A stretch of 64,000 nt of DNA from Meira nashicola (GCA_001600355.1 BCJU01000001.1:1695178-1759177); one strand, 5' to 3'. Shown: positions 45,607-56,530, counted from the first letter of the stretch. Notes: generated from the sequence alone by a model not told the origin. Numbers and translations: made by a program.

Positions 45607-47925
45607 ATGATAAGGTTTTCCATCATTCCTATCACCATCTTTCTCTCATTAAATCCTTGGGAGATAGACTGGTTTCACATCATGCATGATTCTCGACCAA
45701 CTTTGGGCTCCACAGCAAGTAGTGGCAATAACGTTGGGCCCAATCACACACTCTCTATGGATGATCCGTTAAGGAGAACAGGTGCAAATCATGAGCAGCC
45801 AACAGAAATGGCTGGAATTAAAGATGGAATTGCTTTGTCTCCAGAAGAAGAGCATTTAGTTCAGAGTAATAATGGTTTATCGAGATCACATTCTACACCA
45901 CTTTCTAACACTATCCGTTTGGACATCAAATGTCCTTCTTTGACCGGATCTTCAGATTCGTCAATCTTGGCTGTTTCAAAGACTAGTACGATTGCCCAAG
46001 TCAAGCAAATCGTTGAACAAACATGGCCAGGGAGACCAAAAGCGAACGGAATGCGCTTTTTTAAAGCAGGTCAAACTCTTTCCGATGAAATGATTGTTGG
46101 AAATATAGTAAAGGAGGAAGAAAGAAATGAACCTACCCCTGTTCATCTCGTTATTCGTCCAGATGCGTGGAAGCAACGTACTCCTTCAAGGAATCCAGTA
46201 CCTTCGACACCATCCCAACCTTTGAAATTTAGCTCTCGTTCTACCGCCAAGGCCGATACTTTGCCTGCTCGAAAATCTTCGCTACCTTCGATCACCTTGC
46301 CTTCATCCCAGCCAATGCAAGATCATATTGAAACTGCAGATAATAGTCGTCATTTGGCAAACATGGTTGAGAATATGGAACCGTCGCAATATGACACCTT
46401 CCGCTCACTCATTTCTTGGACATATGCTCGTTATGTTGACATCTATGAAAAGGAGTGGAACGCCATCTATGGCGACGAAAACGCACACACTAGAAAAAGC
46501 GGCTCAGAGCTATCGGAATTAGCAGCCGCAATGGGATGCTCGATCGAAGAGGTAAATCTCTGTATCGATCAATTGGAGCGGGACGTACTTTTGTGGGACA
46601 GTGTCGACGATGCCTTCTCTTACGAGGTCTCAAAGAATCCCTTCAAGTACAAGAATGTCACTATCGATGGACTTCCCTACCTCTTGCGTGTCGAACAAAG
46701 CCCTCAGTCCGAAAAGTTGCGCTTGTTGCACAGCAGAATTGAACACCTTCGTCTACTCTACCATCAAATCGAGAAGCTTATCAACTATCACTCTATCTTA
46801 GATCGTGCCGTGCCGACATCTGCCCATGTTGTGAGCGCAGGCGTCTTAGCTGTTCGTGGAAATGGTTTGCATCCTGCTGTCGGTGGAGCAATGATAGCTC
46901 CCCATCAAGCTCAAGCTATCGATCGAGCGATCTTCAGGAATCGATTCGTGGGATTACAACGTGAGGATTGGTTTAATGTTTTGTTTTCGACAGCATTTCT
47001 CACTTTCAAGATCGGCTTACTCGTTTACGTTTTCACAAGAGGTGCTTCACCTACAAAGCAAAAGTATATGGTAGGCTTTGCATGTCTGTACATCTTATAC
47101 GAAAGCTATAGAACTTTGATGAAGCGAGTGCAAGTTCGAAGACGTGCAATCAGACGTGCACTAGGCAGAGACGCTGTAAATGAAGGGCGCGCAAATGCCG
47201 CCAATGGAGACGACAACCGAACGAATAGACAACAAGGTACTTCACAAAATTCTGCTGAAGGAACGGGTGATCAAAACCAGCAAGAGATACCAGTTCCGGC
47301 CGCGCCGAATCGCTATACAATCTTCTCGCCATTCTTGTTGGAATTTTGGATCGAGAGACTTGCTTACTGGCGCATGAGCGAAGAAGATCGCGAAATGGGG
47401 CTGAGAATGTCAACAGGAAATCGAAACGGAGCTCAACAAGTTCAACATGATCCGATAAGCAAGCTTATTGGTGTGATGAATGATTACATCCTCATGCCTA
47501 TCGTTCTTTTCACCAGCACATTGATTCCCGAGATTGAACAACGAAGGAGAAGGGCAATCGATCAACGCGACGAAATGATTCGCTCGACAGCTCGGAAAGT
47601 AGAAGAGCGAGAACGTATATTGCGAGAAGAAGCAGACAAGCAATCAAAGGAAGGGTCAGGAGAGGAAGAAAAAGAAAACTCTAAAGATCAACACGATTCT
47701 TCGAGCAAAGTAAGCACCAGTACATCAATGAGTGTGTCGAATACATCGATTCAGATTCGTCAACCTGCTTTACTTCGCAGTCGATATGCGCAGAGAATCT
47801 TGGATGAGAGAAGATCAGAAGGTAGACAGATTGACATAAACCAAGAATTAGAAGCTGCAGCTGCAGCTGCGGCTCGGGAAGATGGAGAAGGGGCGATGGA
47901 ACCTGCAGATATGGGCTTCATTTGA
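45607..47925 (+). CDS. Herp/Usa1-like ER membrane protein with ubiquitin-like domain
   Basis: 772 aa from ATG 45607; an in-frame ATG at 45682 (MHDSRPTLG) is an equally good start and removes an odd hydrophobic leader. The ubiquitin-like domain is at about 105-186 (RLDIKCPSL...TIAQVKQIVEQTWPGRP...MRFFKAGQTLSDEMIVGNIV...VHLVIRP). A helical middle (about 260-400: ISWTYARYVDIYEKEWNAIY, LERDVLLWDSVDDAFSYEVS) is followed by two membrane segments (about 457-480 and 488-506: FLTFKIGLLVYVFT, YMVGFACLYILYE) and a third hydrophobic stretch near 625. The end is charged coiled coil with a short Ala run. UBL plus membrane hairpin is the plan of HERP/Usa1, scaffold of the Hrd1 ERAD ligase. Similarity is by architecture, so orthology is likely but not proven. 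It would act in the same pathway as the Ubc7 encoded at 31 kb. Confidence 0.75.
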   Translation: MIRFSIIPITIFLSLNPWEIDWFHIMHDSRPTLGSTASSGNNVGPNHTLSMDDPLRRTGANHEQPTEMAGIKDGIALSPEEEHLVQSNNGLSRSHSTPLSNTIRLDIKCPSLTGSSDSSILAVSKTSTIAQVKQIVEQTWPGRPKANGMRFFKAGQTLSDEMIVGNIVKEEERNEPTPVHLVIRPDAWKQRTPSRNPVPSTPSQPLKFSSRSTAKADTLPARKSSLPSITLPSSQPMQDHIETADNSRHLANMVENMEPSQYDTFRSLISWTYARYVDIYEKEWNAIYGDENAHTRKSGSELSELAAAMGCSIEEVNLCIDQLERDVLLWDSVDDAFSYEVSKNPFKYKNVTIDGLPYLLRVEQSPQSEKLRLLHSRIEHLRLLYHQIEKLINYHSILDRAVPTSAHVVSAGVLAVRGNGLHPAVGGAMIAPHQAQAIDRAIFRNRFVGLQREDWFNVLFSTAFLTFKIGLLVYVFTRGASPTKQKYMVGFACLYILYESYRTLMKRVQVRRRAIRRALGRDAVNEGRANAANGDDNRTNRQQGTSQNSAEGTGDQNQQEIPVPAAPNRYTIFSPFLLEFWIERLAYWRMSEEDREMGLRMSTGNRNGAQQVQHDPISKLIGVMNDYILMPIVLFTSTLIPEIEQRRRRAIDQRDEMIRSTARKVEERERILREEADKQSKEGSGEEEKENSKDQHDSSSKVSTSTSMSVSNTSIQIRQPALLRSRYAQRILDERRSEGRQIDINQELEAAAAAAAREDGEGAMEPADMGFI

Positions 47926-48547
47926 TGTAGATGACCCACACAGCGAAAGCATATGATGAAGGTCAAAAAGTCTCTTTCGAAACTACTCATTCCTCATCCG
48001 AACACACTGTATTTATATTTTAACCATCATTTACTTCTTTTTTTATCATGATAATAGAAATCTACTCAATCGATACGATTATACCTCAGCGAACAATGAT
48101 AGCTTTCTTAACCCTAATTGACCAGCGAAGAGACAAATCTGAGTATAATGAAAAAGTTGGCCTTTTAGATACACATAGAAAGTAGATTATATAGAGTCGA
48201 TACTGGAAGGAGCACGCTGTTTTTCACGTCCTTAATGTTGGGGCCTCGGTAAAGTGTGTATTCATTTTGTGTGCGGGGATAAGATTTTTTTTTATTAGTG
48301 CAGAATTTTGAAAGGTGCTTCCTTGTCGAGTAAATAAGGCATATGGGCAGTCGAATTTACCTCCACAAATATAACGCCCATAAAAAACGAAGATCTTAAA
48401 GGCAAGAAAAAAAAAAGTCTTTGCCTTTGACCGAGCTTATTCTTAACACGTTTCTTGGCGAGCGGTTCCGGTGTTTGATTTGCTTGTTTTGCTGGCCAGG
48501 TTTTACTTCCTATCCACCAAGAAGATCATCAATCATTCAAGCAAGCC
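47926..48547. other. intergenic region, no gene seen
   Basis: 3' region of the Herp-like gene and promoter of the ale1-like gene. An 8-bp stem AAAGGCAA (48398-48405) / TTGCCTTT (48421-48428) encloses an A-rich 15-nt loop. A T run lies at 48286-48293. Nothing else is supported. Confidence 0.5.
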
Positions 48548-50229
48548 ATGTTGAATCAGGCTTTTGAGCAATTGGCTGCTTCTACTGGTACGCCAGTAGA
48601 TTATGTCAAGGTGAGTGAAGGAAGTGCAGGCGCATACATCATACGAGCTTCATACTGATTCATTGCTTGCTCTCGCAGCTCTTTTCACTTTTTCTCATTT
48701 CTTATCCATTGTCAGTTCCGTTGGCATATTTACCTGCGAGAGTGAAGCATATCGTCAATATCAGCGTGACAACATTTTACTTGTACGGTATATTGCAACT
48801 TAAGCTGAGTTATTTACAAGTTTTGGCCAATTGTTTGATCACATACTACGTTACAAAGGCAAATGTTGGAGGTGCAAAGAATATGCCTTGGATCGTGTTC
48901 ATCTTTCAAATGGGTCATTTGACCATCAATCATTTAGTAAGAGCATTCGGCAATATTCCTCTTACGACAATCGAAATCACTGCTATGCAAATGGTTCTTT
49001 GTATGAATCTGACAAGTTTCGCTTGGAGCATTCATGATGGTAAAAATAGAAAATTAGAAGAATGCGATGAACAGCAAAAGTCACACAGAATTACCGAGTT
49101 TCCTGATTTGCTCGAATTCTTGGGTTATGCGTTCTATTTTCCAGGTGTTTTGGTCGGACCTTCTTCTCGCTTCACCGATTACAGAGCATGGGCTAACGGA
49201 GATCTATACAAGACCAAAGACAAACTTCCTCCATCTGGACGTTTCGTTGCCGGATTGGCCGAGTTGGTCCTGGGATTGACATTTATGGGATTCTGGTCAG
49301 TTTTTACGCCAAAGTACTACTACGATGCATTGTTGCTACCGGCAAGCGACCCAGAAAGTGCACTTAGACTTAGTCCATTAGCTCGGATTTGGTATGTTAC
49401 TGTGGTCGGTATCACAGCCCGCACAAAGTATTACGGTATCTGGAACTTGACAAATGGTGCATGTATCATCTCTGGTCTTTCATACAATGGTATCGCAAAG
49501 GATGGACAAAAAGCAAGATGGGATCGATGCAAAAATATCAATGTGAGCGGAGTAGAATTTGCCAATAATTGGAAAGAGCTTTTGGACAATTGGAACATGA
49601 ACACAAATGTTTGGCTGAGAAATAATGTTTATAAACGTGTTGCTCGTCCAGGAAAGAAGCCTGGATTCAAGAGTACGATGATGACTTTCCTCACCAGTGC
49701 ATTTTGGCATGGCGTTGCTCCCGGATATTACTTTACTTTTGTTTTGGGAGGGTTATTGCAATCTGTCGGTAAATCGATGCGTGCTCATCTTCGACCTTTT
49801 GTGTTCGCCAATGTACGCACACCTAATCCGACATACTCTACAGTGACAAAGTATACGCCTACACAATTGGTCTATTGTACCCTTTCTGTGGTCTTTGTTC
49901 AGTTGACGATGAATTTTGCCGCTATGCCTTTTATGCTTTTAGAAGTGGGAAAGAGTTGGGCAGGATGGAAACATCTATACTATTACGGAATTATAGCTGC
50001 ATTAGGACCAATGATCGCTTTTCGATTAGGATTAGGTCGTATTTTTGACAACTTCTCTGGCGTGACTGCAACGAAAAAGCGTGAGAGACAAGAACGTGAA
50101 AAGATGGCAAATTCAAGTAATGGTAATTTGCAAGTACCCAACGTTGATGCAGTGGAGAGAGAGGCAATCAGAGCAGGACAAGAAGCAAAAGAAACGATTG
50201 AAGAAACAATCGAAAAACACACAAAATAA
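48548..50229 (+). CDS. ALE1: MBOAT lysophospholipid acyltransferase, Ale1/LPCAT-like, two exons
   Basis: Exon 1 48548-48610 (MLNQAFEQLAASTGTPVDYVK), a 68-nt GTGAGT..CAG intron, exon 2 48679-50229; product 537 aa. It is polytopic, with about ten hydrophobic segments. MBOAT hallmarks: GYAFYFPGVLVGPSSRFTDY, the GPSSRF-type loop; NWNMNTNVWLRNNVYKRVAR, holding the conserved Asn; and FLTSAFWHGVAPGYYFTF with the catalytic His. These blocks are characteristic of yeast Ale1 and animal MBOAT5-type enzymes, which reacylate lysophospholipids (lyso-PC, lyso-PE, lysophosphatidic acid) at the ER in the Lands cycle. The C-terminal 50 residues are a charged tail (KKRERQEREK, IEETIEKHTK) in place of the classic KKxx signal. 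The start in exon 1 is well supported because it gives an N-terminus of the usual form. Confidence 0.95.
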
Positions 50230-50398
50230 AAAGTAAGCAAGAAAATACACAATAGTGAGAACAGATTTGATCTAATGTCAAATAAATAAGAGAGACTCGC
50301 CTAATTCTATAGAGATCGAAATAATCAGCGTGTGTGTATGTAATTCACTGCGATGCGATGCATTGTACAATACAGTATGATAGTCTATAGGATATATG

Positions 50399-51280
50399 CT
50401 ACGTTGAAGATCCTGCTGTGATCACTCTCTTTCGTGTTGCTGTTGGGCTATTTGTTCCGCCGTCTGATACCAAAGTGGAACAATAGAAGATGAATCCAAA
50501 CAAGCCAGTCACTTGCAGGAATCGGACAAGATGACTAGAAGTTTGATCCGCTTGTTCATACATCGAAGAAGTTGCATCTCCTCTCCTTGTTCTACCATCC
50601 CCTCCACCTCCTTGTTCTTCGTATCTAGCTTGCATTGCTGCTTCACGTTTACGTTGTTGTTCAGCCAATCTTTCAAACATCGTTGTATCTTGTTCAGCTG
50701 AAGATGCATCATGTTGATAATGTGTTCTGTATGCGCTATCGGAACCCATTCCTGCTCTTTGTCCATTTGCAGATTGTGAAGAAGCGTTTGCTTTCTTAAA
50801 TGCTCTTGCCGCATTCCTTCTTTGATAATCCCATGCATATGAAGCTGTTGCTCGCCTTTGTAAATTATCACTATCATAACGCATTCCTGAAGTTCCTCCT
50901 CCTCCTCTTCTGGCTCCGAAACCAGTTGAAGATCTTTGTCTATCGTATTGTTTCCTTGAAGTTTCATTTCCTAAAGTTGCATATGCTTCACTAACTTGTT
51001 GAAATTTTACCTTACTTTCTTCTGATCCTTGATTAACGTCAGGATGCCATTGTTTACTTAATTTATAAAATTGTTGTTTAATATCATTTTGATTCGCACT
51101 TTGTTCGATTTCTAAAATTTTATAAAAATCTCCTTCTTCTACCCTTGCATTCGTTCGAGAAGATGTGCGAAAATGACGTGTGAATTGTTGTGATTGATTG
51201 ATGTAGGGAGAAGAAGATCCAGAAGATGAAGAGGCATTCGTCCAAGTGCATGAAATGAAGCCTCGTCTTAGAGCTGACAT
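50399..51280 (-). CDS. mitochondrial-type J-domain (DnaJ) protein, 293 aa
   Basis: The N-terminal ~45 residues are Ser/Arg-rich and nearly free of acid (RRGFISCTWTNASSSSGSSS, FTRHFRTSSRTNAR), as in a mitochondrial presequence. The J domain is at 51-117: DFYKILEIEQSANQNDIKQQ, then HPD at 79-81 within KQWHPDVNQG, and the helix VSEAYATLGNETSRKQYDRQ. A Gly-Arg-rich linker, a Gln/Ala-rich helical region and one hydrophobic segment (about 252-270: LQVTGLFGFIFYCSTLVS) follow. J domain plus single membrane anchor suggests an inner-membrane Hsp70 co-chaperone, like the Mdj2/Djc group. No zinc-finger or client-binding domain is present. It converges with ale1 (169 bp). Start ATG at 51280. Confidence 0.85.
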   Translation of the reverse strand: MSALRRGFISCTWTNASSSSGSSSPYINQSQQFTRHFRTSSRTNARVEEGDFYKILEIEQSANQNDIKQQFYKLSKQWHPDVNQGSEESKVKFQQVSEAYATLGNETSRKQYDRQRSSTGFGARRGGGGTSGMRYDSDNLQRRATASYAWDYQRRNAARAFKKANASSQSANGQRAGMGSDSAYRTHYQHDASSAEQDTTMFERLAEQQRKREAAMQARYEEQGGGGDGRTRRGDATSSMYEQADQTSSHLVRFLQVTGLFGFIFYCSTLVSDGGTNSPTATRKRVITAGSST

Positions 51281-51617
51281 TTTGATGCACTACCTCTATC
51301 GTTTCCACGTCTGCTAGGCTAAAGCGATTATGATCGATTGATGATAAGAAACAAATCTGGAAGAATTATTCGGAGTCAAACTGATGAAGTAATCGAAGAT
51401 TTGCAATGCGTGACAAGGTACACCGTCCAAGTGCCTAAAATGTCGGTCAACCCTCCACTAAAGCCTGGCTAACCAGCTAATGATCTGATAAAAATTCAAC
51501 TCACGCGATCAACTTTTAGTTAGTCTTTCCGTGCATCTTCTCCAGTCTCAAAACGTCCAATTACAAGTGCATATATTCTATCTTATATTATACATGTTTT
51601 ACAAGGTGAAAGACTCA
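51281..51617. other. intergenic region, no gene seen
   Basis: Upstream of the J-protein gene and 3' of the Rmt2 gene. No motif stands out apart from AT-rich stretches near 51560-51600. Confidence 0.5.
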
Positions 51618-52862
51618 TTATTCTTTATCTTGAATTCTTCTGGAGATCGGTATCCGCAAAACGTCAAGATCCCAATACTTTCTCAAGATACCATTCCATG
51701 TTTCGCTTGTTGTGTTTGGCCTGATATCATACCATTGTGTGTCCAAGCCCATCTCTCTCAAATCTAGCTCTGAAACACGGGTATAGACATCATACAAGAA
51801 TCGATTTGTGCCTGCTAGACCATGGAAGAATGAAAATTGAGCATTAGGATTTGATTCATCTAAAAGGTAAGGTACTTCTTCGAAGAAATCGCGTAATTGT
51901 CCATATCCTTGAGCATATGTATCCCAATAAATCACATCAAACAATTCTCCATTCGATAATTGATCTAATGCATCTTCCCATTTAGCATGAATCAATTCCA
52001 CTCCAGGCCTTTCATGCCATCCATTTTGACGAGCAAATGCAATAGCATCAGGATGTGCTTCAACGATGACATGTTTACTCGGTTTGTATTGTTGAAAGAA
52101 TTCATCTACGATTCCCAATCCGAATCCGACATTCAAAATCTTAAGATCTTTGATTGGTTTTCCTGTTTTTTGATCTATACATAACAGTCTTGCCGTCCTT
52201 TCCATCACATCCGTTTCCCATGCTGCCATTACCAATCCTCCATCTTTATCCATACATCGCATCTTTCCTTCACCATCCTTGACAAACGTCAGACGAGATT
52301 CAAGAAAACGATCATTTTGTGCTGATACTTCTCCACTTGATTCTGTCACTTGTAATTTCAAAGTTGAAGATTCTCCATTGTCATCAACTTGAACACCATC
52401 TTGGCCATCTTCACCTTTTGTGTTTGCACCTGGATCTCTTGATGCAGATTGTGCTAATGATTTCCTATCTAATAAATTCAAAACGAGCGTTTGACGAACA
52501 CCTTCTTCGAATAAGATCCAATAAATTTCTTCATTATTCAAAGACCATGCATAATCAGCCGGAGTAAAACCTAATTCATCAATCGCATTCCAAATTCCTC
52601 CTCTTTTAAGTAAAAGTTTAACGATTTCGGCATGTTGTCCATTAACGGCAAAGTGTAATGCATTCCATCTTAAATGACTTTCATCTTCCCACCAAGCATC
52701 AGCTCCTTTTGTTCCATCTTTTTCATCGTTTAATAAAATTTCACATTCAGTAAAATTTCCATCTGCTGCGGCAATATGAAGTGCTATATTTCTTGCAATC
52801 CTTTCTTCTGGCATACTATCTCCATCTTGATCCATTGCTTGAACTTCATCCGCTTCCGACAT
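51618..52862 (-). CDS. RMT2: protein arginine N5-methyltransferase Rmt2
   Basis: 414 aa from the ATG at 52862 (MSEADEVQAMDQDGDSM); the frame extends further upstream only with TTG. Ankyrin-like repeats at about 25-115 (NIALHIAAADGNFTECEILL, WNALHFAVNGQHAEIVKLLL, GFTPADYAWSLNNEEIYWIL) are followed by the methyltransferase domain: FLESRLTFVKDGEGKMRCMD, VMAAWETDVMERTA, AdoMet motif ILNVGFGLGIVDEFF (~241), VEAHPD, and FDVIYWDTYAQGY, SFFHGLAG near the active site. This N-terminal ankyrin plus GNAT-unrelated class I fold is specific to fungal and plant Rmt2, which methylates the delta nitrogen of an arginine in ribosomal protein L12. Length matches yeast Rmt2 (412 aa). Neighbours are unrelated. Confidence 0.95.
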   Translation of the reverse strand: MSEADEVQAMDQDGDSMPEERIARNIALHIAAADGNFTECEILLNDEKDGTKGADAWWEDESHLRWNALHFAVNGQHAEIVKLLLKRGGIWNAIDELGFTPADYAWSLNNEEIYWILFEEGVRQTLVLNLLDRKSLAQSASRDPGANTKGEDGQDGVQVDDNGESSTLKLQVTESSGEVSAQNDRFLESRLTFVKDGEGKMRCMDKDGGLVMAAWETDVMERTARLLCIDQKTGKPIKDLKILNVGFGLGIVDEFFQQYKPSKHVIVEAHPDAIAFARQNGWHERPGVELIHAKWEDALDQLSNGELFDVIYWDTYAQGYGQLRDFFEEVPYLLDESNPNAQFSFFHGLAGTNRFLYDVYTRVSELDLREMGLDTQWYDIRPNTTSETWNGILRKYWDLDVLRIPISRRIQDKE

Positions 52863-53110
52863 TTCGTGCAAATCTTTATTTTCTATATGGAAGCAGAAGA
52901 ACAAGAATTTTTTAGAAGAAGTGTTGTACTGGAAGATTAAAATTAAACGCGGTACCTTTTACTGCGTTTATGCACCGCGCTCTAAATCTAACACTGAGCA
53001 CGTAAACCGAACAATGACAAATAAAATAATGATTGCACTTATAGAGCATAATATACATCAATCTTTCAATAGACAAATAAATCCAGTCTTTTTGTCCTTC
53101 TTTTTCTTGT

Positions 53111-56100
53111 TCAAATCAAACCATGCTTGATCAATGTTGCACGCCAAACTTCACTTTGCGCTTTTTCTAATGCTAATTCACGTTGTAATGCTTTTCTCTC
53201 TAAGTTGACTTCGTTCCTTTGTGATTTCGCTTGTCTGATTTCAGTTCGAAGTTTTACGAGTTGTTCATCAACCGATCCTAATTGAATATCATCGTACATT
53301 CTATCCAATTCTTCATTGAATGCTTTGTGTAATTCAGTATTTTCCAACCTACCATCACGTTCCAATGAAACCAATAATTCACATTTTCGTTCTACATTGG
53401 CTAATTGTGCTTGTAATTTTTGAACTTCATCTGCTTTCCATTCAGCATTTGGTAGTTGAACTACAGCTTGAGGAGTTGATGGTTCGATTGAATTCCATTC
53501 TTTCATCGATTTACGTAACCTTTGAATAGCATCATCCGTCGATTCAAGTTCGGTAAAGCAATCATCAATTTGATCAATAGCTTCTCTTCCGCTACTCAAA
53601 TCATTTCGAGCATTTGCAAGAATCGATTGTGTATTTTCACATGCCCTTTGTAAAGTATCTAAATCACGTTGAATTTTATGCATCATCTCCGGTCGATTAG
53701 ATTGTCTTTGTTGACCACGATCTTTGCGAATACTCAATGGTTTCACACTTCCTACTCTATTCTTCGCACTTACACCACTTTCATTTCTCATAGGTGTTTG
53801 TGGAGCAGATGCATAATTCGTTGGCGAAGGTGAAGGTGGAGGAGAGACAGATTCATCATTTGTCAAATCACCACCGTTCACGTTTTCACGTTCATGAGCA
53901 ATCCTCTTTGCAGGCTTGGCAGTTGGTGTCGCATCTACTGGTAATTCACGTTTGGATCCTGATGGTACTCTAACGGGAGTTCGATCAGCTTGTGGGACTG
54001 GCTTTCGGCGTACCGGTGAATTTGCACCTTCTCTTCCGCTTGGTGAATGTGATGGCGAACGCATTGATGCATCTGAACTTAAAATCGAAATTTCATTCTT
54101 CGTTGGAGTAGCCATTTCCGCATTGGATCTGGGCGACATATTTCTATATCGTTCAATATTGGCTTGTAAATCATTCACTGGTGTTCCTGGACTTCCATTT
54201 CCATTTCGTACATCTTGTCTTCCATTAACGGAATATTGCAGCATATCTCTACTACCAACGCTGCTCGTATGTGCTGTAGAATATGTCTTTCGAGTGCTAA
54301 CAGAGGCATTTCGAGTGTATTGACTACTTCCTTTACTTCTCGTTCTTTTTACACCGAAAAAGTCTGATCCAGTTGCAGCACTACGCATACTACTTGGCGT
54401 TCCAAATAAGCTACGTCCAAATTGTTCCAAACCAGATGCGAGTGCTCTACCGCTACGATTGGTCGAGCCTGGAGTTGTTGGACTGCCATGTCTTGGATCA
54501 AAGCCATCAAGAGCATTACGATTTAATTGTTTTGATGTTCGGAACATTTCGTCTGATAAGCTGCTGAGTGGCACTTGATGAAGTTCACCTGCATCGGCTA
54601 CACTGCAAGTGCTTTTATAAGAAGCAATATAGGTACAAAAAGCCGTATCTTCATCCATCGAATGAATGCGAACAGAAGCAGAAGGAGGTGCATCTTCATA
54701 CCCGAAAGGCAATGCATCCGCTTCTCCATCAGGATTAACGTGCAATACTACCTCGGATTTGTGTGTTTCGGCAAGATAGCTTCTTCTTGCATATACATTC
54801 CAATAGATCACTCTTCGAATCTTGTCTTCATTTGATGTACTCGGCAAAACCAATGATCTGACGTGACTTTTATGCTCTCGAGCTTTGTACAAAGCCTGTG
54901 ACCTCCACAAGTTATCCAAAAATCTTGCTTTCTCTTGACGAGCAAATGCAGGATCGGGGCCTTGATTACTTTGTGCATCAACGGTAGCATATTGACGAAC
55001 AGCTCTGCCAGCCCATTTATCACCAGAGATGTGTGTAGGCGGACGCATGAATAACATTTGGAAATCAGGCCCTCCCATATCAATTGCTTTCACTTCTGAA
55101 ACGTCAATCAAACCACGGAAGCCCAATTCGACCTTTGAAGGACTTTTGATAACCGCACTTCGTTCAGTGTATGTTTTCATCTGATCTGCCAATTTGCTCA
55201 AATCATCCAAACCAACTAAAGATCTTCCACAACTTGCTGAACTTGCTCGTTTTGCGATTGCAATCACATCATCAAATAAGAATAATGTGCAATGGATTGT
55301 ACGATAACCAGATGTTGTGCTTGTACCTGGAGACAAAAGTGTATTCATCGCTGATGGACCTAGTACATCAATAGGGAAATCATCAACATCTATGCAATCA
55401 ATATATTGCCGATGTACACTGATCAGTCCTGCCGGAAATCCGTCCACATTTCGACTGAAGCTCCAAAGAACTGCAGCACGCTTTGTTTTGTCATCAACTT
55501 CACAGCTAGCAATTCTGCCAGCCAAGACTACAGCTTGCTCTAATCTAGCACGATTCGGATCGGTAGTAGGAAGGTTGCGAATCAGTCCATCGAATAATAG
55601 TGTATACCGAGGAATGCGTTGAACAGGCTCCATAATGAGCTCTCGTAATCCAATATTACCCATTCCAGTGATGCTGTACTTTGTTCGATCGATAAAGTCG
55701 CGGAATCCCCTATTGTTTCGCATCATACTCTGTTCAATATGTTTTGCCTTTTCGAAATTGTTAAAATATTCATTGTAACAGGAAAAACATGCAATGTTTC
55801 GATAAATAATGTCACCCAATTCACTACCGCCTTCTTTTGTTTTGCCTTTTACGCGATCAGAGAGGTATGTCTCTAGCTCTCGCAAGAAAGCCATATTTGC
55901 ACCAACAATTTCACCAATATTGCCGAATAGACGTTGAGACTCGTATAGCGGAATGATTGCTGTATCGCGATCTCTTGCCATCTGTCTTAGAGGAACCGCA
56001 TATCGTTGATATAACACTTCAATCCTTCGTACATAACTCTTCTCCGTTTGTACTAATTCGTGCAGCATCGATTCGAATTTCGTACTAGACGCCGCACTTC

Positions 56101-56530
56101 TCTCATTTTCAGGCTTTCTAGATGATGGAACAGCTGTGATGCTCGAGCCACTTGATGACCTCGACAATTTTGAAGCAGCATCACTTCCTTCAATACCACC
56201 TGATTGATCCAATACTATGCCTCCAAGATGTGTTAATACTGCTTCCCCATGTTCTCCTTCAATTACAACATCATAATGTTCAGCTCTGCTCAGTTGGTTG
56301 AGATTCGGATTGACTGCTGCTGAAGTTGGTGATCCACCTGGACTGGTACTTGGGCCAGCAAAGACTGCACTAGGAGCAGTGGGGATGTGACTTTGTTCAT
56401 AGCTTGCGCGTGGATCATCATTAGATCCTGTATTAAACCATTTAGCACTACTCATGCCACGAATAGGTGATCCAGATCGAGAAGGTGATCGAGACGATCG
56501 CTTAAAAGGTGAGTGAGGCCTTGAAATCAT
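53111..56530 (-). CDS. Rho guanine nucleotide exchange factor (DH-PH) with C-terminal coiled coil
   Basis: 1139 aa from the ATG at 56530 (MISRPHSPFKRSSRSPSRSG); the frame continues 4 codons upstream only with GTG. The N-terminus is disordered. The DH domain is at about 148-345: MLHELVQTEKSYVRRIEVLY (CR1), GLRELIMEPVQRIPRYTLLF (CR3, the most diagnostic block). A PH-like region follows (about 385-560: YRTIHCTLFLFDDVIAIAKR, RGLIDVSEVKAIDMGG). A Ser/Pro-rich linker with many SP sites leads to a coiled coil at about 985-1139 (IQRDLDTLQRACENTQSILA, KLQAQLANVERKCELLVSLE). It would activate a Rho-type GTPase at the cortex; which GTPase (Rho1, Rho4, Cdc42) is not readable. The plan, GEF plus coiled coil, resembles Bud3/septation GEFs, a weak comparison. 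Confidence 0.88.
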   Translation of the reverse strand: MISRPHSPFKRSSRSPSRSGSPIRGMSSAKWFNTGSNDDPRASYEQSHIPTAPSAVFAGPSTSPGGSPTSAAVNPNLNQLSRAEHYDVVIEGEHGEAVLTHLGGIVLDQSGGIEGSDAASKLSRSSSGSSITAVPSSRKPENERSAASSTKFESMLHELVQTEKSYVRRIEVLYQRYAVPLRQMARDRDTAIIPLYESQRLFGNIGEIVGANMAFLRELETYLSDRVKGKTKEGGSELGDIIYRNIACFSCYNEYFNNFEKAKHIEQSMMRNNRGFRDFIDRTKYSITGMGNIGLRELIMEPVQRIPRYTLLFDGLIRNLPTTDPNRARLEQAVVLAGRIASCEVDDKTKRAAVLWSFSRNVDGFPAGLISVHRQYIDCIDVDDFPIDVLGPSAMNTLLSPGTSTTSGYRTIHCTLFLFDDVIAIAKRASSASCGRSLVGLDDLSKLADQMKTYTERSAVIKSPSKVELGFRGLIDVSEVKAIDMGGPDFQMLFMRPPTHISGDKWAGRAVRQYATVDAQSNQGPDPAFARQEKARFLDNLWRSQALYKAREHKSHVRSLVLPSTSNEDKIRRVIYWNVYARRSYLAETHKSEVVLHVNPDGEADALPFGYEDAPPSASVRIHSMDEDTAFCTYIASYKSTCSVADAGELHQVPLSSLSDEMFRTSKQLNRNALDGFDPRHGSPTTPGSTNRSGRALASGLEQFGRSLFGTPSSMRSAATGSDFFGVKRTRSKGSSQYTRNASVSTRKTYSTAHTSSVGSRDMLQYSVNGRQDVRNGNGSPGTPVNDLQANIERYRNMSPRSNAEMATPTKNEISILSSDASMRSPSHSPSGREGANSPVRRKPVPQADRTPVRVPSGSKRELPVDATPTAKPAKRIAHERENVNGGDLTNDESVSPPPSPSPTNYASAPQTPMRNESGVSAKNRVGSVKPLSIRKDRGQQRQSNRPEMMHKIQRDLDTLQRACENTQSILANARNDLSSGREAIDQIDDCFTELESTDDAIQRLRKSMKEWNSIEPSTPQAVVQLPNAEWKADEVQKLQAQLANVERKCELLVSLERDGRLENTELHKAFNEELDRMYDDIQLGSVDEQLVKLRTEIRQAKSQRNEVNLERKALQRELALEKAQSEVWRATLIKHGLI

